Assembly: GCF_010731775.1 (NCBI RefSeq)
Contig: NZ_AP022590.1
Location: forward strand, 6,076,001 to 6,140,000
Reading direction: 5' to 3'
DNA length: 64,000 nucleotides
Source of the DNA: Mycobacterium mantenii
GTDB lineage: Bacteria > Actinomycetota > Actinomycetes > Mycobacteriales > Mycobacteriaceae
Positions within the stretch are counted from its first letter, which is position 1. Every line of letters begins with the position of its first letter. This document shows, piece by piece, positions 9,738 through 18,505 of the stretch. The position numbers were made by a program, and so were the translations under genes. The notes beneath the pieces were generated by a model. It saw nothing but the letters and a program-made list of their open reading frames with translations, ran no database searches and was not told where the DNA came from.

Positions 9738-10652
9738 ATGCCCGAGGTCCAACTTCACCACGACGGACACCCGCGCTACCGCCGGATGGTCCGATTCGAC
9801 TGGTCCGAGACGCCACTGCACTGGGTGCCCGACGACCCGTTCTCAACGCACATGATGAACGTCCTGCATCTGCTGCTACCCGAAGGGGAGCGGCACTTCA
9901 TCAAGGCCGTTCTCGAGGCGTCGTCGCTGGTCGATGACCCAGAGTTGGAGGCGGCGATCAAACCCTTTATCCAACAGGAGTCCTGGCACGCGTGGGCGCA
10001 TCAGGTGGTGCTCGACCACCTGGCCGAACAGGGCATCGACACCAAGCCGTACACCTCGCGGCTCCGGAAAATGCTGTCGGCGTCGCTGGGTGATCCGCCG
10101 AAATTCTTCCCACCGGCGTTGAAGCGCTGGTGGTTGTATCGGCGTCTGGCCGACGTGGCAGCGCTGGAACATTACACCGCGATGTTGGGCCAATGGGTGC
10201 TGCAGAACCGCGGCCTGGATTACGCCGGAACTGACCCGATGATGCTGGATCTGCTGCGCTGGCACGGCGCCGAGGAGGTCGAACACCGCTCACTGGTGTT
10301 CGACGTCTACCAGCACGTCTGCGGCAACTATTTCATCAGAGCCTTCTCGATGTTGATGACCACCCCGCTGTTTTACGGCTGGTGGATTGCCGGAGCGAAA
10401 TACCTGATGGCCCACGACCCGACCATCGATCAGAAGTGGCGCTGGCGAGATTGGCTGCGCGCGGCCCGGGAGTACAAGTTGCCCGGTCCCTGGCAGCTGA
10501 TGGTGACGCAACCCGCTAGGTACATGCGACCCCGGCATCATCCGGGCCCCGAAGCGGTCACTGAGATGGCGGTCGAGTACATCAAGAATTCGCCGGCGGC
10601 GAAGGCCGCCCGCGAACGGGCACAAATAGAAGGAAAGGCCGCAGTGCGATGA
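9738..10652 (+). CDS. Ferritin-like diiron protein of the PF10118 'metal-dependent hydrolase' family
   Basis: The protein has 304 residues from an ATG behind GGGAGGAG. It resembles the family usually labelled metal-dependent hydrolase (PF10118). Its acidic/histidine residues form a textbook ferritin-like diiron set: E51, E81-xx-H84 (ESWH), E144 (LEHY) and E180-xx-H183 (EVEH), with spacings of 30 and 36 typical of fatty-acid desaturases and ribonucleotide reductase R2. Hydrophobic segments near 205-225 suggest membrane association. It overlaps the downstream ferredoxin gene by four bases and a ferredoxin reductase follows, so an oxygenase or desaturase role is inferred. The substrate is unknown. 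Confidence 0.8.
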   Translation: MPEVQLHHDGHPRYRRMVRFDWSETPLHWVPDDPFSTHMMNVLHLLLPEGERHFIKAVLEASSLVDDPELEAAIKPFIQQESWHAWAHQVVLDHLAEQGIDTKPYTSRLRKMLSASLGDPPKFFPPALKRWWLYRRLADVAALEHYTAMLGQWVLQNRGLDYAGTDPMMLDLLRWHGAEEVEHRSLVFDVYQHVCGNYFIRAFSMLMTTPLFYGWWIAGAKYLMAHDPTIDQKWRWRDWLRAAREYKLPGPWQLMVTQPARYMRPRHHPGPEAVTEMAVEYIKNSPAAKAARERAQIEGKAAVR

Positions 10653-10837
10653 AGGTTTCGGTGGACCTTGACACCTGCGATGGCAACGGCGTTTGTATGA
10701 GCCTGTGCCACGAGGTTTTCGACGTACGCGAGGACGGGCTGCACCTGCTCCAAGAGCAGCCACGGCGGGAGCTACGCGGACCGCTGAAAGCCGCCGAAGT
10801 GTCCTGCCCCACACGGGCGATCGTGGTGGAGGACTGA
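10649..10837 (+). CDS. Small mycobacterial ferredoxin, 3Fe-4S or atypical 4Fe-4S
   Basis: This 62-residue protein has one cluster-binding set: C10-xx-N13-xx-C16 and C53-P. The usual second cysteine is asparagine (N13), as in the C-x2-X-x2-C ferredoxins that serve mycobacterial P450s and other oxygenases; C20 is an extra nearby cysteine. It starts with ATG overlapping the TGA of the diiron gene, and a cognate reductase follows four bases later. The likely role is electron transfer from that reductase to the diiron protein. Confidence 0.9.
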   Translation: MKVSVDLDTCDGNGVCMSLCHEVFDVREDGLHLLQEQPRRELRGPLKAAEVSCPTRAIVVED

Positions 10838-10841
10838 CGCG

Positions 10842-12059
10842 ATGCCCACGAATCGTCGGCTACGGCAGGTCGTCGTCGTGGGCGCTGGGGTGGCCGGAAT
10901 GCGGGCGGCGGAGACGCTGCGACGGGACGGCTACGACGGCGCTCTCACCATCGTCGGTGCCGAACGACAGGCGCCCTACCATCGGCCGCCGTTGTCGAAG
11001 AAGCTGCTCAGCGGCCAGGTGCACCGAGCGGGCATCGACATGGCGCCGCAGTTCGACATGGATGCGCGGGTGCTCAGAGGCGCAACCGCGGTCGGCGTCG
11101 ACATGTCCGCAGGTACCGTCCAGGTCCGCGACGATGGCCAGAACCTGTCCCTGGATTTCGACGGAGTTGTCATCGCCAGTGGCGCCGAGCCGCGCGAATG
11201 GCCGGGCGGCCAGGCTCCCGAAGGGGTGCTTCTGCTGCGGACGGTCGAGGATTGTCTAGCCATCCGGGAACGACTCGGTTCGCGTCCTCGGGTTGTGGTG
11301 GTCGGGGGCGGATTCATCGGTAGCGAGGTCGCCGCGACCTGCCGATTGCTGGGGCTCGATGTGGTGCTCGTAGAGAAGGCCTCCGGTCCGCTGGTTCAAG
11401 CGTTAGGCGCTGAGCTGGCGCCGCACTGGGCGAAGTTGCATCGCGAGCATGGCGTGGACCTGCGCGTCGGCGTGGGCGTCGACGGATTCGTCGGCAACGG
11501 GCGGGTAGAAGCAGTTCGACTCACCGACGGTTCGCACGTCCCGGCCGACGTCGTCATCCTCGGGCTGGGCGTGACGCCCGCCACGGGCTGGCTGGACGGG
11601 TCGGGTCTGCATTTGGACGACGGGGTGGTCTGCGATGCCACCGGCGCCGCCGAGGGCACCACCGGCGACGGCACTGTGGTCGCCGCCGGGGACGTGGCGC
11701 GCTGGTGGCATCCGCTCTACGAGCGGCATCTGCGTACCGAACACTGGGACGACGCGGCACGTCAGGGCGAGGCCGCGGCGCGCACACTGCTGGCCGGGCC
11801 CGAGCATGCCGAAGCCTTCGACGCGGTGCCGTATTTCTGGTCCGATCAATACGATGTCAAGCTGCAGATGCTGGGCGTGCCAACTGATTACGACGCTGTA
11901 GAGGTCATCGAAGGGAATCCGGACGGCTGGGAATTCGTCGGCGCTTACGGGCGGAGCGGTCGCACCATCGCCGTGCTCGGGACGATCCCGGGCCGGGTAC
12001 ATGCCTACCGGGAGGCCATCGAGAAGCGCGCCGAATTCCCGCCGAGCCGACCGGATTAG
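10842..12059 (+). CDS. FAD-dependent ferredoxin reductase
   Basis: The 405-residue protein has two Rossmann dinucleotide motifs, VVVVGAGVAGMRAAE at the N-terminus for FAD and VVVVGGGFIGSEVA in the middle for NAD(P)H, plus APYHRPPLSKKLL. This is the architecture of rhodocoxin/putidaredoxin reductase-type proteins. It ends a three-gene run (diiron protein, ferredoxin, reductase) behind GGAGG, and probably supplies electrons from NAD(P)H to the ferredoxin. Confidence 0.92.
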   Translation: MPTNRRLRQVVVVGAGVAGMRAAETLRRDGYDGALTIVGAERQAPYHRPPLSKKLLSGQVHRAGIDMAPQFDMDARVLRGATAVGVDMSAGTVQVRDDGQNLSLDFDGVVIASGAEPREWPGGQAPEGVLLLRTVEDCLAIRERLGSRPRVVVVGGGFIGSEVAATCRLLGLDVVLVEKASGPLVQALGAELAPHWAKLHREHGVDLRVGVGVDGFVGNGRVEAVRLTDGSHVPADVVILGLGVTPATGWLDGSGLHLDDGVVCDATGAAEGTTGDGTVVAAGDVARWWHPLYERHLRTEHWDDAARQGEAAARTLLAGPEHAEAFDAVPYFWSDQYDVKLQMLGVPTDYDAVEVIEGNPDGWEFVGAYGRSGRTIAVLGTIPGRVHAYREAIEKRAEFPPSRPD

Positions 12060-12219
12060 CCAAGTGGACGTCCGTTACTCCCCATGAACCTGAAGTGACT
12101 CGAGGCACGCTTTTTTGGGTACAGCATCCACAAGCCGACCGGCGTTCAACTGATCGGACCGACATAACCGCATGCGCGACGACGGCACCATGCGCGCCGC
12201 CGAGGGACGGAGTCACCAC

Positions 12220-12642
12220 ATGCATCGCCCCGACACGATCATCGAGATTCATCGCGAACGCGTGCAGGATCAGACGGTCGAGATGTTCAGCGGCGACAAG
12301 TACACGCAGTCCGTCGACGGCGCCGGCTACTCCGCGACGGCCACCCTTGACCTCACCCTGGATCGCGTCTGGTTCGTCCTCGACTCTCGTCGGCGGCTGT
12401 GGCAGGAGGAAGTCGACGGTGAACTCCGCGACCCGCTGCGGCACTTCGCGATAGACCTGGCGATTTTCGATTCAAAAATCGTCATCGATTCGGTTACCTG
12501 CATCCCACTGGTATCGCTGCCCCCGGCGACGATCACGATCCCGGATGGTCCGCGTGCCGGAGAGTCACGCGAGATCGTGTACAACGAGATTCCGCTGTTG
12601 GGGCGGTTGACAATCACGACCAGCTCGAGCCGCACCAACTAG
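12220..12642 (+). CDS. Hypothetical protein
   Basis: No family was recognised. The ATG at 12220 (140 residues) follows GGACGGAG; in-frame ATGs at 12172 and 12190 are alternatives. The chain is soluble, beta-rich and without a signal peptide (for example ATATLDLTLDRVWFVLDSRR and SLPPATITIPDGPRAG). Third-position GC stays high to the stop, so it is genuinely coding. The following frame appears coding from directly after this stop; see the next entry and the finding on a possible fusion. Confidence 0.6.
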   Translation: MHRPDTIIEIHRERVQDQTVEMFSGDKYTQSVDGAGYSATATLDLTLDRVWFVLDSRRRLWQEEVDGELRDPLRHFAIDLAIFDSKIVIDSVTCIPLVSLPPATITIPDGPRAGESREIVYNEIPLLGRLTITTSSSRTN

Positions 12643-12698
12643 AGCCCGGCAAGCAGACGATCGCACTGAACTTCACCGCCCAGGATGCCCCTGTACTG

Positions 12699-14363
12699 GT
12701 GGCCAACCCGTTGCCGGATGAGCACGTGGGGTGGCTGTTCGGTCCGCACATCGAACGGCGTGAAGGCGGGCTCACGGTTCTCGGCGGACAAGACCCGCGG
12801 ATCAGCTGGGAACTCGACTACGCAGAGGCCTACTGGATAACCCACAGCATCGCCGGGGAGCTGATGGTGAACCTGGAGAAATTGCAGCACCCCGGCCTCT
12901 CCGACGATGAAGCCCGCACGAGGGTGCTCGACTCGCTTGCCGCCCAAATCGCCGATGCGGTCCGCCCGCAACTGGAGGCAATGGGAGACAACGGGATTCA
13001 GGCGCTGCTGCCGTCGCCGGTGGACGTCGACCCGGAGGCCGCAGACGACAGCACGGTCAAGAAACTCGACGCTATCGTGCAGCGATTCGACGTCGGCGAG
13101 GCCGCCGAGGAATCCATGGTGGTGCAGCTGCAGACACTGCGCGAATTGCCCGCTGGTGAGGAGCTACCCGCGTCGGTCCTCGCCGAAAACCCCCGCGAGA
13201 GGGCGGCTTTGGCCGTCACCGGATGGAGCATTCTGCGGCAGGTCCGTGACACCGTGATGAACAGTTTCGATCTCGACGAGGGCGACTTCGACCCCGAGGC
13301 ACCGTGTGCGCTGGCGGGTCCGAAGACCATCAGCATCGGCGGACAGGACCGCAGTCTCGACGCCCTCGACGCCGACATCGTCCCGCGAACCGAGGACGGT
13401 CGATTGGTCGTCGACGGCACCGTGAGCGCCGATAGCAAGCTCTACGACTTCAAGGCCAACTTCAAGGTGACGTACGAAATGGGCCTCGGCGGCATTCCGC
13501 GCGACCCCAAGGGCAAAGAACTACTGCGGGAGGACATAGACAGCATCGAGCTCCTCGAACAGACGCTGAGTCTGGCCGGTCGGAAGAAGCGCGCCGGTCA
13601 CCTCAGCACCGAGGAATACGAGGCGGAAGTCAAGCGAGTTCGCGAGCGATTCGACCGGCTACCGCGAACCGTGGGGGTGCGACCCGCGCAGAACTCCGAG
13701 CCGGACGTCAACGCGGACTTCAGCCTGACCGCCGCCGGCAAAGTGGCCACGGCTGCGGGTGCGGCGGCCATCGTCGGTCTGCTCGCGCTGCCGGTGACCT
13801 GGGTGGCGGGGGCCGCTGGAGTTGGAGCCGCCGGGGCCGGCGGTTTATTGACCCTGGCGATCGCTCAGTACGTCACCACCGTCCTCACCATCGACTGGTT
13901 CGGCACGGGCGTCGGTTCTCGTCAGGTCAAGAAATCGCTGAACGACCAACCCGAGGGCACTTCGCTTCCTCCGATCGGAATGCCGGTCGACCTCGACCTG
14001 AACCGCCAACGCCTCGCGGTGTACTTCCGTCCGGTGCCGGCGAAATTGTGGATCGATTGCGTCGAGGCGGATGCGGACGAAGACCAGTCAGACAATGGCG
14101 ACATTCGAGTCGTCGGTGGCCGGTGGCTCACCGATGGCCATCCGTGGCGGCTGTCGCACGATGATGCCGTGTTGTTCGTCGACTCCGACGAACTGCAGCT
14201 TCTCGTCGACCCGGCCGGCGCGGGCGGCGACGAGTTGCCCGTTGGCGTCGACGTCGACGAAGACGGGCGACGCCGCCTGTGTGTGCGGAGCGATCCCGAC
14301 ACATTGCGCCGGCTTCGGCAATGCTCTGCTGACGACCGTAACGAGTCTGACGTCAGCGCATGA
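12699..14363 (+). CDS. Large hypothetical protein with a membrane segment
   Basis: The protein has 554 residues from the first GTG in frame; no family was recognised. The acidic N-terminal two thirds are helical and beta-rich, and residues near 355-400 form a long Ala/Gly/Val hydrophobic stretch that could be a membrane hairpin. The C-terminal part includes GGRWLTDGHPWRLSHDDAVL. The frame is open and looks coding upstream of this GTG (KQTIALNFTAQDAPVL), so the real start may be a rare codon or the two proteins may be one. Its stop faces the small membrane gene at 14394. Confidence 0.6.
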   Translation: MANPLPDEHVGWLFGPHIERREGGLTVLGGQDPRISWELDYAEAYWITHSIAGELMVNLEKLQHPGLSDDEARTRVLDSLAAQIADAVRPQLEAMGDNGIQALLPSPVDVDPEAADDSTVKKLDAIVQRFDVGEAAEESMVVQLQTLRELPAGEELPASVLAENPRERAALAVTGWSILRQVRDTVMNSFDLDEGDFDPEAPCALAGPKTISIGGQDRSLDALDADIVPRTEDGRLVVDGTVSADSKLYDFKANFKVTYEMGLGGIPRDPKGKELLREDIDSIELLEQTLSLAGRKKRAGHLSTEEYEAEVKRVRERFDRLPRTVGVRPAQNSEPDVNADFSLTAAGKVATAAGAAAIVGLLALPVTWVAGAAGVGAAGAGGLLTLAIAQYVTTVLTIDWFGTGVGSRQVKKSLNDQPEGTSLPPIGMPVDLDLNRQRLAVYFRPVPAKLWIDCVEADADEDQSDNGDIRVVGGRWLTDGHPWRLSHDDAVLFVDSDELQLLVDPAGAGGDELPVGVDVDEDGRRRLCVRSDPDTLRRLRQCSADDRNESDVSA

Positions 14364-14393
14364 CCTGGTGGCGCGACGCCGCCGCGGATGTGG

Positions 14394-14609
14394 TCAGCAG
14401 AGGGCGGCGGCCGAGAACCATCCACCGGCCACGAGCGCGATGAGGAGAGCGGCGGTGCTTTGCCCCATCATCGCGGCCGCGACGACGCCCACGATCGCGC
14501 AGATGAATACGGTGACGGTCAGAATGGCGACGAGCAGCCGGTGTGAATTGACCGCCGCGCCGGCACGAGGGGCGATCACGGCCTTCCTGGAACGATCCAC
14601 GCCAACCAT
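14394..14609 (-). CDS. Small two-helix membrane protein
   Basis: The protein has 71 residues from an ATG preceded by AAGGAGA at ideal spacing, which strongly supports expression. Two hydrophobic helices (LLVAILTVTVFICAIVGVV and TAALLIALVAGGWFSAAAL) follow a basic N-terminus, so it is an inner-membrane protein with no recognised domain. It converges with the 554-residue gene, 30 bases away. Confidence 0.7.
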   Translation of the reverse strand: MVGVDRSRKAVIAPRAGAAVNSHRLLVAILTVTVFICAIVGVVAAAMMGQSTAALLIALVAGGWFSAAALC

Positions 14610-14764
14610 GAAATCTCCTTTGGTGTGACGCCCGCAACACACTGCGGCCGGATGTGGTCTACGTCACAGTAGAGAGGCCACGTCGACAGCCCTTCGGTTA
14701 CCGCACCGGAGTGCCGTGGTGGTTTTGGGATGCTCTGACCGGAGCGATCTTGGATGGACGGCGA

Positions 14765-15175
14765 ATGCCCGAAGCAGCGTACGCACCGAATGAAACGCAG
14801 CGCATGGCCGCCGTGCGGCGCGTGGGCTTGCTCGGACACCCGCGGAAGAGCGCTTCGACCGCATCACCCGCCTGGCGCGACGCCTGTTCGATGTTCCGAT
14901 GGCGGTCATCGACATCGTCGGCGAGAAGCTGGCGTGGCTGAAGAGCGCGCAGGGGTTCGACGGTTTCGACGGGCCGCGTTGCGGCTCGTACTGCCACCAC
15001 CCAGGCCAAAACCCCCATCCGGTTTGGTCAACACTCGATAACCGTCACCTGCAGCGTCGGCTACGCGATCGGTGCCGCGGGCGAGCCCATCGACGGGCTG
15101 GTGAGCCGGGCCGACGAGCCCTCTACCGTGCCAAAGCCCACGGCCGAAATCGGGTCGAGCCGATGACAATTGGGC
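14765..15175 (+). pseudogene. Decayed GAF-GGDEF (diguanylate cyclase) gene
   Basis: Three pieces lie in order but in shifting frames. First is MPEAAYAPNETQRMAAVRRV from an ATG at 14765. Then EERFDRITRLARRLFDVPMA and VIDIVGEKLAWLKSAQGFDG (start of a GAF domain, up to RCGSYCHH) are in a different frame. From 15026, HSITVTCSVGYAIGAAGEPI is the late GGDEF strand, shifting frame again at about 15114 into ALYRAKAHGRNRVEP, the GGDEF C-terminus. The rest of GAF and the GGDEF active site are gone, so this is an internally deleted, frameshifted remnant. Confidence 0.75.
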
Positions 15176-15367
15176 CGACTACCCCGAAGCGCGTCACCAT
15201 CCGGTCGTACGGCGCAACAAGGAATTCGAGGCCTGCGGCGGCTAGCGAGACGCGCCCCGCGCTGACCTACGGGTATCACCGTTACCGGGCCGAGACCGCC
15301 GATTAGGTTTTCGCCTCGATGCGGATTAATCTTGCCCGCGGTTCGTTCGCGACTCAGGAAAGCAGCC

Positions 15368-15646
15368 ATGTCTGTTCAGCCCACACTGCTGCGACGTCAA
15401 TCGTTGCGTAGCGCCCGCCGCCAGCGGGTCGCTCCCCGCGTGAAGTGTCCGATGGTCGGCCAGTGCTTCGATATCGAAATCACTCGCGACGCAGACGGAT
15501 GGATCATCCGGATTCCCGAAGTCGGCAGGGCCACCCGCGCTACCAGCCGGGCCAGCGTGGAGCTGGCGGCACGCGAATGCATCGCGACCTGGACCGGCAT
15601 CCCCATCGGGTACGTCGCGGTGTACGTCGCCAGCGAGACCGGCTAG
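15368..15646 (+). CDS. Small HicB-like-fold hypothetical protein
   Basis: The protein has 92 residues from an ATG behind AGGAAAG. After a basic leader, residues 35-90 (FDIEITRDADGWIIRIPEVG to a helix AARECIATWTGIP and a strand YVAVYVASE) resemble the HicB-type partial RNase-H fold found in many mycobacterial stand-alone proteins. No HicA-like toxin gene is adjacent, so a toxin-antitoxin role is not supported. It converges with the aldehyde dehydrogenase four bases downstream. Confidence 0.7.
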   Translation: MSVQPTLLRRQSLRSARRQRVAPRVKCPMVGQCFDIEITRDADGWIIRIPEVGRATRATSRASVELAARECIATWTGIPIGYVAVYVASETG

Positions 15647-15650
15647 TTAC

Positions 15651-17051
15651 TCATCCGCCCGGCGCGATCGCGATCGATTTCGTGTCGAGGTATCCGTCGA
15701 GCCCTTCGGGTCCGAGTTCTCGGCCGTAACCGCTGCCCTTGACGCCGCCGAAGGGCGCGAACGGGTCCATTGTGTAGCCCTGGTTGATGCCGACGGTGCC
15801 GGTGTGGATCCGCGTCGCCAATGCCAGGGCCCGGTCGATGTCGTTGCTCCAGACCGATCCGGCCAGGCCGTAGTCGGAGTCGTTGGCGATCTGGACCGCC
15901 TGGTCCTCGTCGCGGTACGGGATGACCGTGATGACGGGGCCGAAAATCTCTTCGCGGGCGATGCGCATGGCGTTGTCGGCCGCCGCGAACAGGGTGGGTT
16001 TGACGTACCAGCCGCGGTCGAGTCCGTCGGGCATGTCGCTGCCGCCGACGATCAACCGCGCGCCCTCGTCCTGACCGACCTGGATGTAGTCGCGTACTCG
16101 CTGCTGCTGGCGGCGAGAGACCAGCGGACCGAGCTGGGTCTGAGGGTCGTTGGGGTCGCCGACGCGAAGGCCGCCCATCTCGGCGGCGAGCGCGTCGACG
16201 TATTCGTCGTGACGCGCCTGGGGCACCAGTACGCGGGTCAGCGCGTTGCAGATCTGTCCGCTGTTGGACAGGCTGGCCGATCGCACCCCGGCGGCGACCT
16301 TCTCCGGCGCCGCGTCATCGAGAACCAGCGCCGCCGACTTGCCGCCGAGTTCGAGGCTGACCTTGGTCAGGTTGGCCGCGCAGGCTGTGGCGACGGCGCG
16401 ACCCGCAGCGGTGGAGCCGGTGAAGGACACCTTGTCCACGCCGCGGTGGGCGACGAGGTAGGCGCCGAGCTCGGCGTCGCCGGGCAGCACACTGACGGCG
16501 CCTTGTGGCAGGCCGGCCTCGTCGAGCATCTCGCCTAAAAGCAGCGCGTCCAACGGGCTTTCGGGCGCGGGCTTGAGCACGACGGTGCAGCCGGCCAACA
16601 GCGCCGGCACCAGTTTGGTGACGATGAGGAACTGGGGCATGTTCCACGGCATGATCGCCGCGACGACGCCGACGGGCTCTTTGCGGACCAGCACGTCAGT
16701 GCCGAAGAACCCGGGCCTGGTCTCCTGCCACTGGTGTCGCTCGGCCAGGTCGCAGAACGCGCGGATCATGAACGCGGGCAGGCCGACCTGGGCGCGCTGG
16801 GCGAAGCTGATCGGTGCGCCGATCTCGGCGGTGATGGTATTGGCCATCTCGGGGCGGCGCCGGTCGTAGATGTCGGCCAGCCGCCGGATGGCGGCGATCC
16901 GTTCCGACGGTTCGCTGTGGGCCCAGGGCGCCGAGGTCAATGCCGCGCGCGCGGCGGCAAGCGCGGCGTCGACGTCGTCGGGCCCCGCCGCATCGACCTC
17001 GGCGATGGATTCCTCGGTATGTGGTGAGATGACATGCAGCTTGTGGTCCAT
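15651..17051 (-). CDS. NAD(P)-dependent aldehyde dehydrogenase
   Basis: The 466-residue protein starts at an ATG behind GGGAGG. Motifs: MPWNMPQF (cofactor entry), VLKPAPESPLDA (NAD-binding lysine), FTGSTAAGRAV (Rossmann), LELGGKSAALVLDDA with the general-base glutamate, NSGQICNALTRV with the catalytic cysteine, and EEIFGPVITVIPY. It oxidises an aldehyde to an acid, presumably a product of the neighbouring oxygenases. A MarR-type palindrome sits 16 bases before its start, and the divergent Rieske gene begins on the other side. Confidence 0.93.
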   Translation of the reverse strand: MDHKLHVISPHTEESIAEVDAAGPDDVDAALAAARAALTSAPWAHSEPSERIAAIRRLADIYDRRRPEMANTITAEIGAPISFAQRAQVGLPAFMIRAFCDLAERHQWQETRPGFFGTDVLVRKEPVGVVAAIMPWNMPQFLIVTKLVPALLAGCTVVLKPAPESPLDALLLGEMLDEAGLPQGAVSVLPGDAELGAYLVAHRGVDKVSFTGSTAAGRAVATACAANLTKVSLELGGKSAALVLDDAAPEKVAAGVRSASLSNSGQICNALTRVLVPQARHDEYVDALAAEMGGLRVGDPNDPQTQLGPLVSRRQQQRVRDYIQVGQDEGARLIVGGSDMPDGLDRGWYVKPTLFAAADNAMRIAREEIFGPVITVIPYRDEDQAVQIANDSDYGLAGSVWSNDIDRALALATRIHTGTVGINQGYTMDPFAPFGGVKGSGYGRELGPEGLDGYLDTKSIAIAPGG

Positions 17052-17067
17052 CCGCGCCTCCCGAGGC

Positions 17068-17089
17068 CAATATCAACTACTTGCTATTG
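17068..17089. promoter_or_regulatory. MarR-type operator candidate, copy 1
   Basis: A 22-bp near-palindrome with arms CAATATCAAC and CTTGCTATTG around a TA centre (8 of 10 pairs). It sits in the divergent spacer between the aldehyde dehydrogenase (start 17051) and the first Rieske gene (start 17237). Read toward the dehydrogenase it matches copy 2 at 20614-20635 in 19 of 22 bases, including the core GCAAGTAGTTGATA. The MarR gene at 20099 is the natural candidate regulator. Confidence 0.65.
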
Positions 17090-17236
17090 ATGGGTCGAGG
17101 ATATACCGTCGGCCGTGACGGAGCTCTCAGGGATCGGTGAAACCAGTGCGCAGGTGGTTGTTTCGCGCAGCCAGTGGAGCCGTGAGGGGCTGGGTGCCGA
17201 AGACGTCGGTGAGATTGAACTGCATAAGGAGCGATC

Positions 17237-18505
17237 ATGGCTCGATTCCCCAAACCGCCGGAGGGCAGCTGGACCGAGCATTACCCCGAATTGGGCACCG
17301 ACCCGGTGTCGTACGAGGATTCCATCAGCCCCGAGACCTACGAGCTGGAACGCGAAGCCATCTTCAAACGGGCCTGGCTCAATGTGGGTCGCGTTGAACA
17401 GCTTCCACGCAAGGGCAGTTACCTCACTCGGGAACTGAAGGTCGTCAATACCTCAATCATCTTGGTGCGCACGACATCTGGCGACATCAAGGCCTACCAC
17501 AACGTGTGCCGCCACCGCGGCAACAAGCTGGTGTGGAACGACATGCCCCAGGAAGAAACGCGGGGCGTGTGCCGGCAGTTCACCTGCAAGTACCACGCCT
17601 GGCGCTACGACCTGGACGGCAACCTCACCTTTGTGCAGCAGGAGGAGGAGTTCTTCAACCTCGACAAGAGTCGCTACGGCCTGGTGCCGGTGCACTGCGA
17701 CGTCTGGGAAGGCTTCATCTTCGTCAATTTCGCCAAGCAGCCCGAACAGTCGTTGCGAGAGTTCCTGGGGCCCATGATCACCGGGCTGGAAGGCTACCCC
17801 TTCGACAAGATGACGTCCCGCTGGTACTACCGCTCGGAAGTCAAGGCGAACTGGAAGCTCTACATGGACGCGTTCCAGGAGTTCTATCACGCGCCCGTGT
17901 TGCATGCGAACCAGTCGCCGACCGCGTACTCGAAGGCGGCCGCCGAGGCGGGTTTTGAAGCCCCGCACTATAGGCTGGACGGACCACACCGTCTGGTCAG
18001 CACCTCGGGGGTGCGGGCCTGGGAAATGGCCGAAGAGATGCGCAAGCCGATGGAGGACATCTGCCAGAGCGGGCTGTTCGGCCCCTGGGACAAGCCCGAT
18101 CTGGGGCCGCTGCCCGAGGGGCTCAACCCCGCGAAATGTGATCCGTGGGGCCTGGATTCGTTCCAGCTGTTCCCCAATTTCGTCATCCTATTCTGGGGTC
18201 AGGGCTGGTATTTGACCTACCACTACTGGCCGACGTCCTACAACAGCCACCTTTTCGAGGGCACGCTGTACTTCCCCGCGCCGCGCACCCCGCGCGAGCG
18301 GGTGGCCCAGGAACTGGCGGCGGTGTCGTTCAAGGAATACGGGTTGCAGGACGCCAATACGCTCGAGGCGACCCAGACGATGCTCGAATCACGGGTGATC
18401 GACGACTTCTTGCTCTGCGACCAGGAGGTCCTGATCCGTCACCTACACAAGGAGACCGCCGCCTGGATCGATGACTATCGCCGGACTTCCACGGCAGGAG
18501 TGTGA
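17237..18505 (+). CDS. Rieske non-heme iron oxygenase alpha subunit, copy A
   Basis: The protein has 422 residues from an ATG behind AAGGAG. The Rieske [2Fe-2S] ligands are C91-x-H93 (VCRHRG) and C117-xx-H120 (CKYHAW). The mononuclear iron site is in YMDAFQEFYHAPVLH, with D211, H218 and H223. It is the catalytic subunit of a ring-hydroxylating or related oxygenase. No SnoaL-fold beta subunit is present; instead a ~110-residue protein overlaps its stop. It is paralogous to copy B at 22522, with long identical stretches such as EAIFKRAWLNV and CRHRGNKLVWND. Confidence 0.93.
   Translation: MARFPKPPEGSWTEHYPELGTDPVSYEDSISPETYELEREAIFKRAWLNVGRVEQLPRKGSYLTRELKVVNTSIILVRTTSGDIKAYHNVCRHRGNKLVWNDMPQEETRGVCRQFTCKYHAWRYDLDGNLTFVQQEEEFFNLDKSRYGLVPVHCDVWEGFIFVNFAKQPEQSLREFLGPMITGLEGYPFDKMTSRWYYRSEVKANWKLYMDAFQEFYHAPVLHANQSPTAYSKAAAEAGFEAPHYRLDGPHRLVSTSGVRAWEMAEEMRKPMEDICQSGLFGPWDKPDLGPLPEGLNPAKCDPWGLDSFQLFPNFVILFWGQGWYLTYHYWPTSYNSHLFEGTLYFPAPRTPRERVAQELAAVSFKEYGLQDANTLEATQTMLESRVIDDFLLCDQEVLIRHLHKETAAWIDDYRRTSTAGV

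Noticed and set aside
14654..14764. Open frame beginning MVYVTVERPRRQ before the GAF remnant
   Set aside because: The sequence is Arg/Pro-rich as in non-coding GC-rich DNA, and it only continues into the decayed gene.
15368..15646. HicB antitoxin of a HicAB pair
   Set aside because: No small HicA-like frame lies on either side; only the fold resemblance was kept.
17115..17236. Open frame from GTG in the leader of the first Rieske gene
   Set aside because: It runs out of frame into the Rieske gene, has no ribosome binding site and no recognisable protein content; it is treated as leader sequence.
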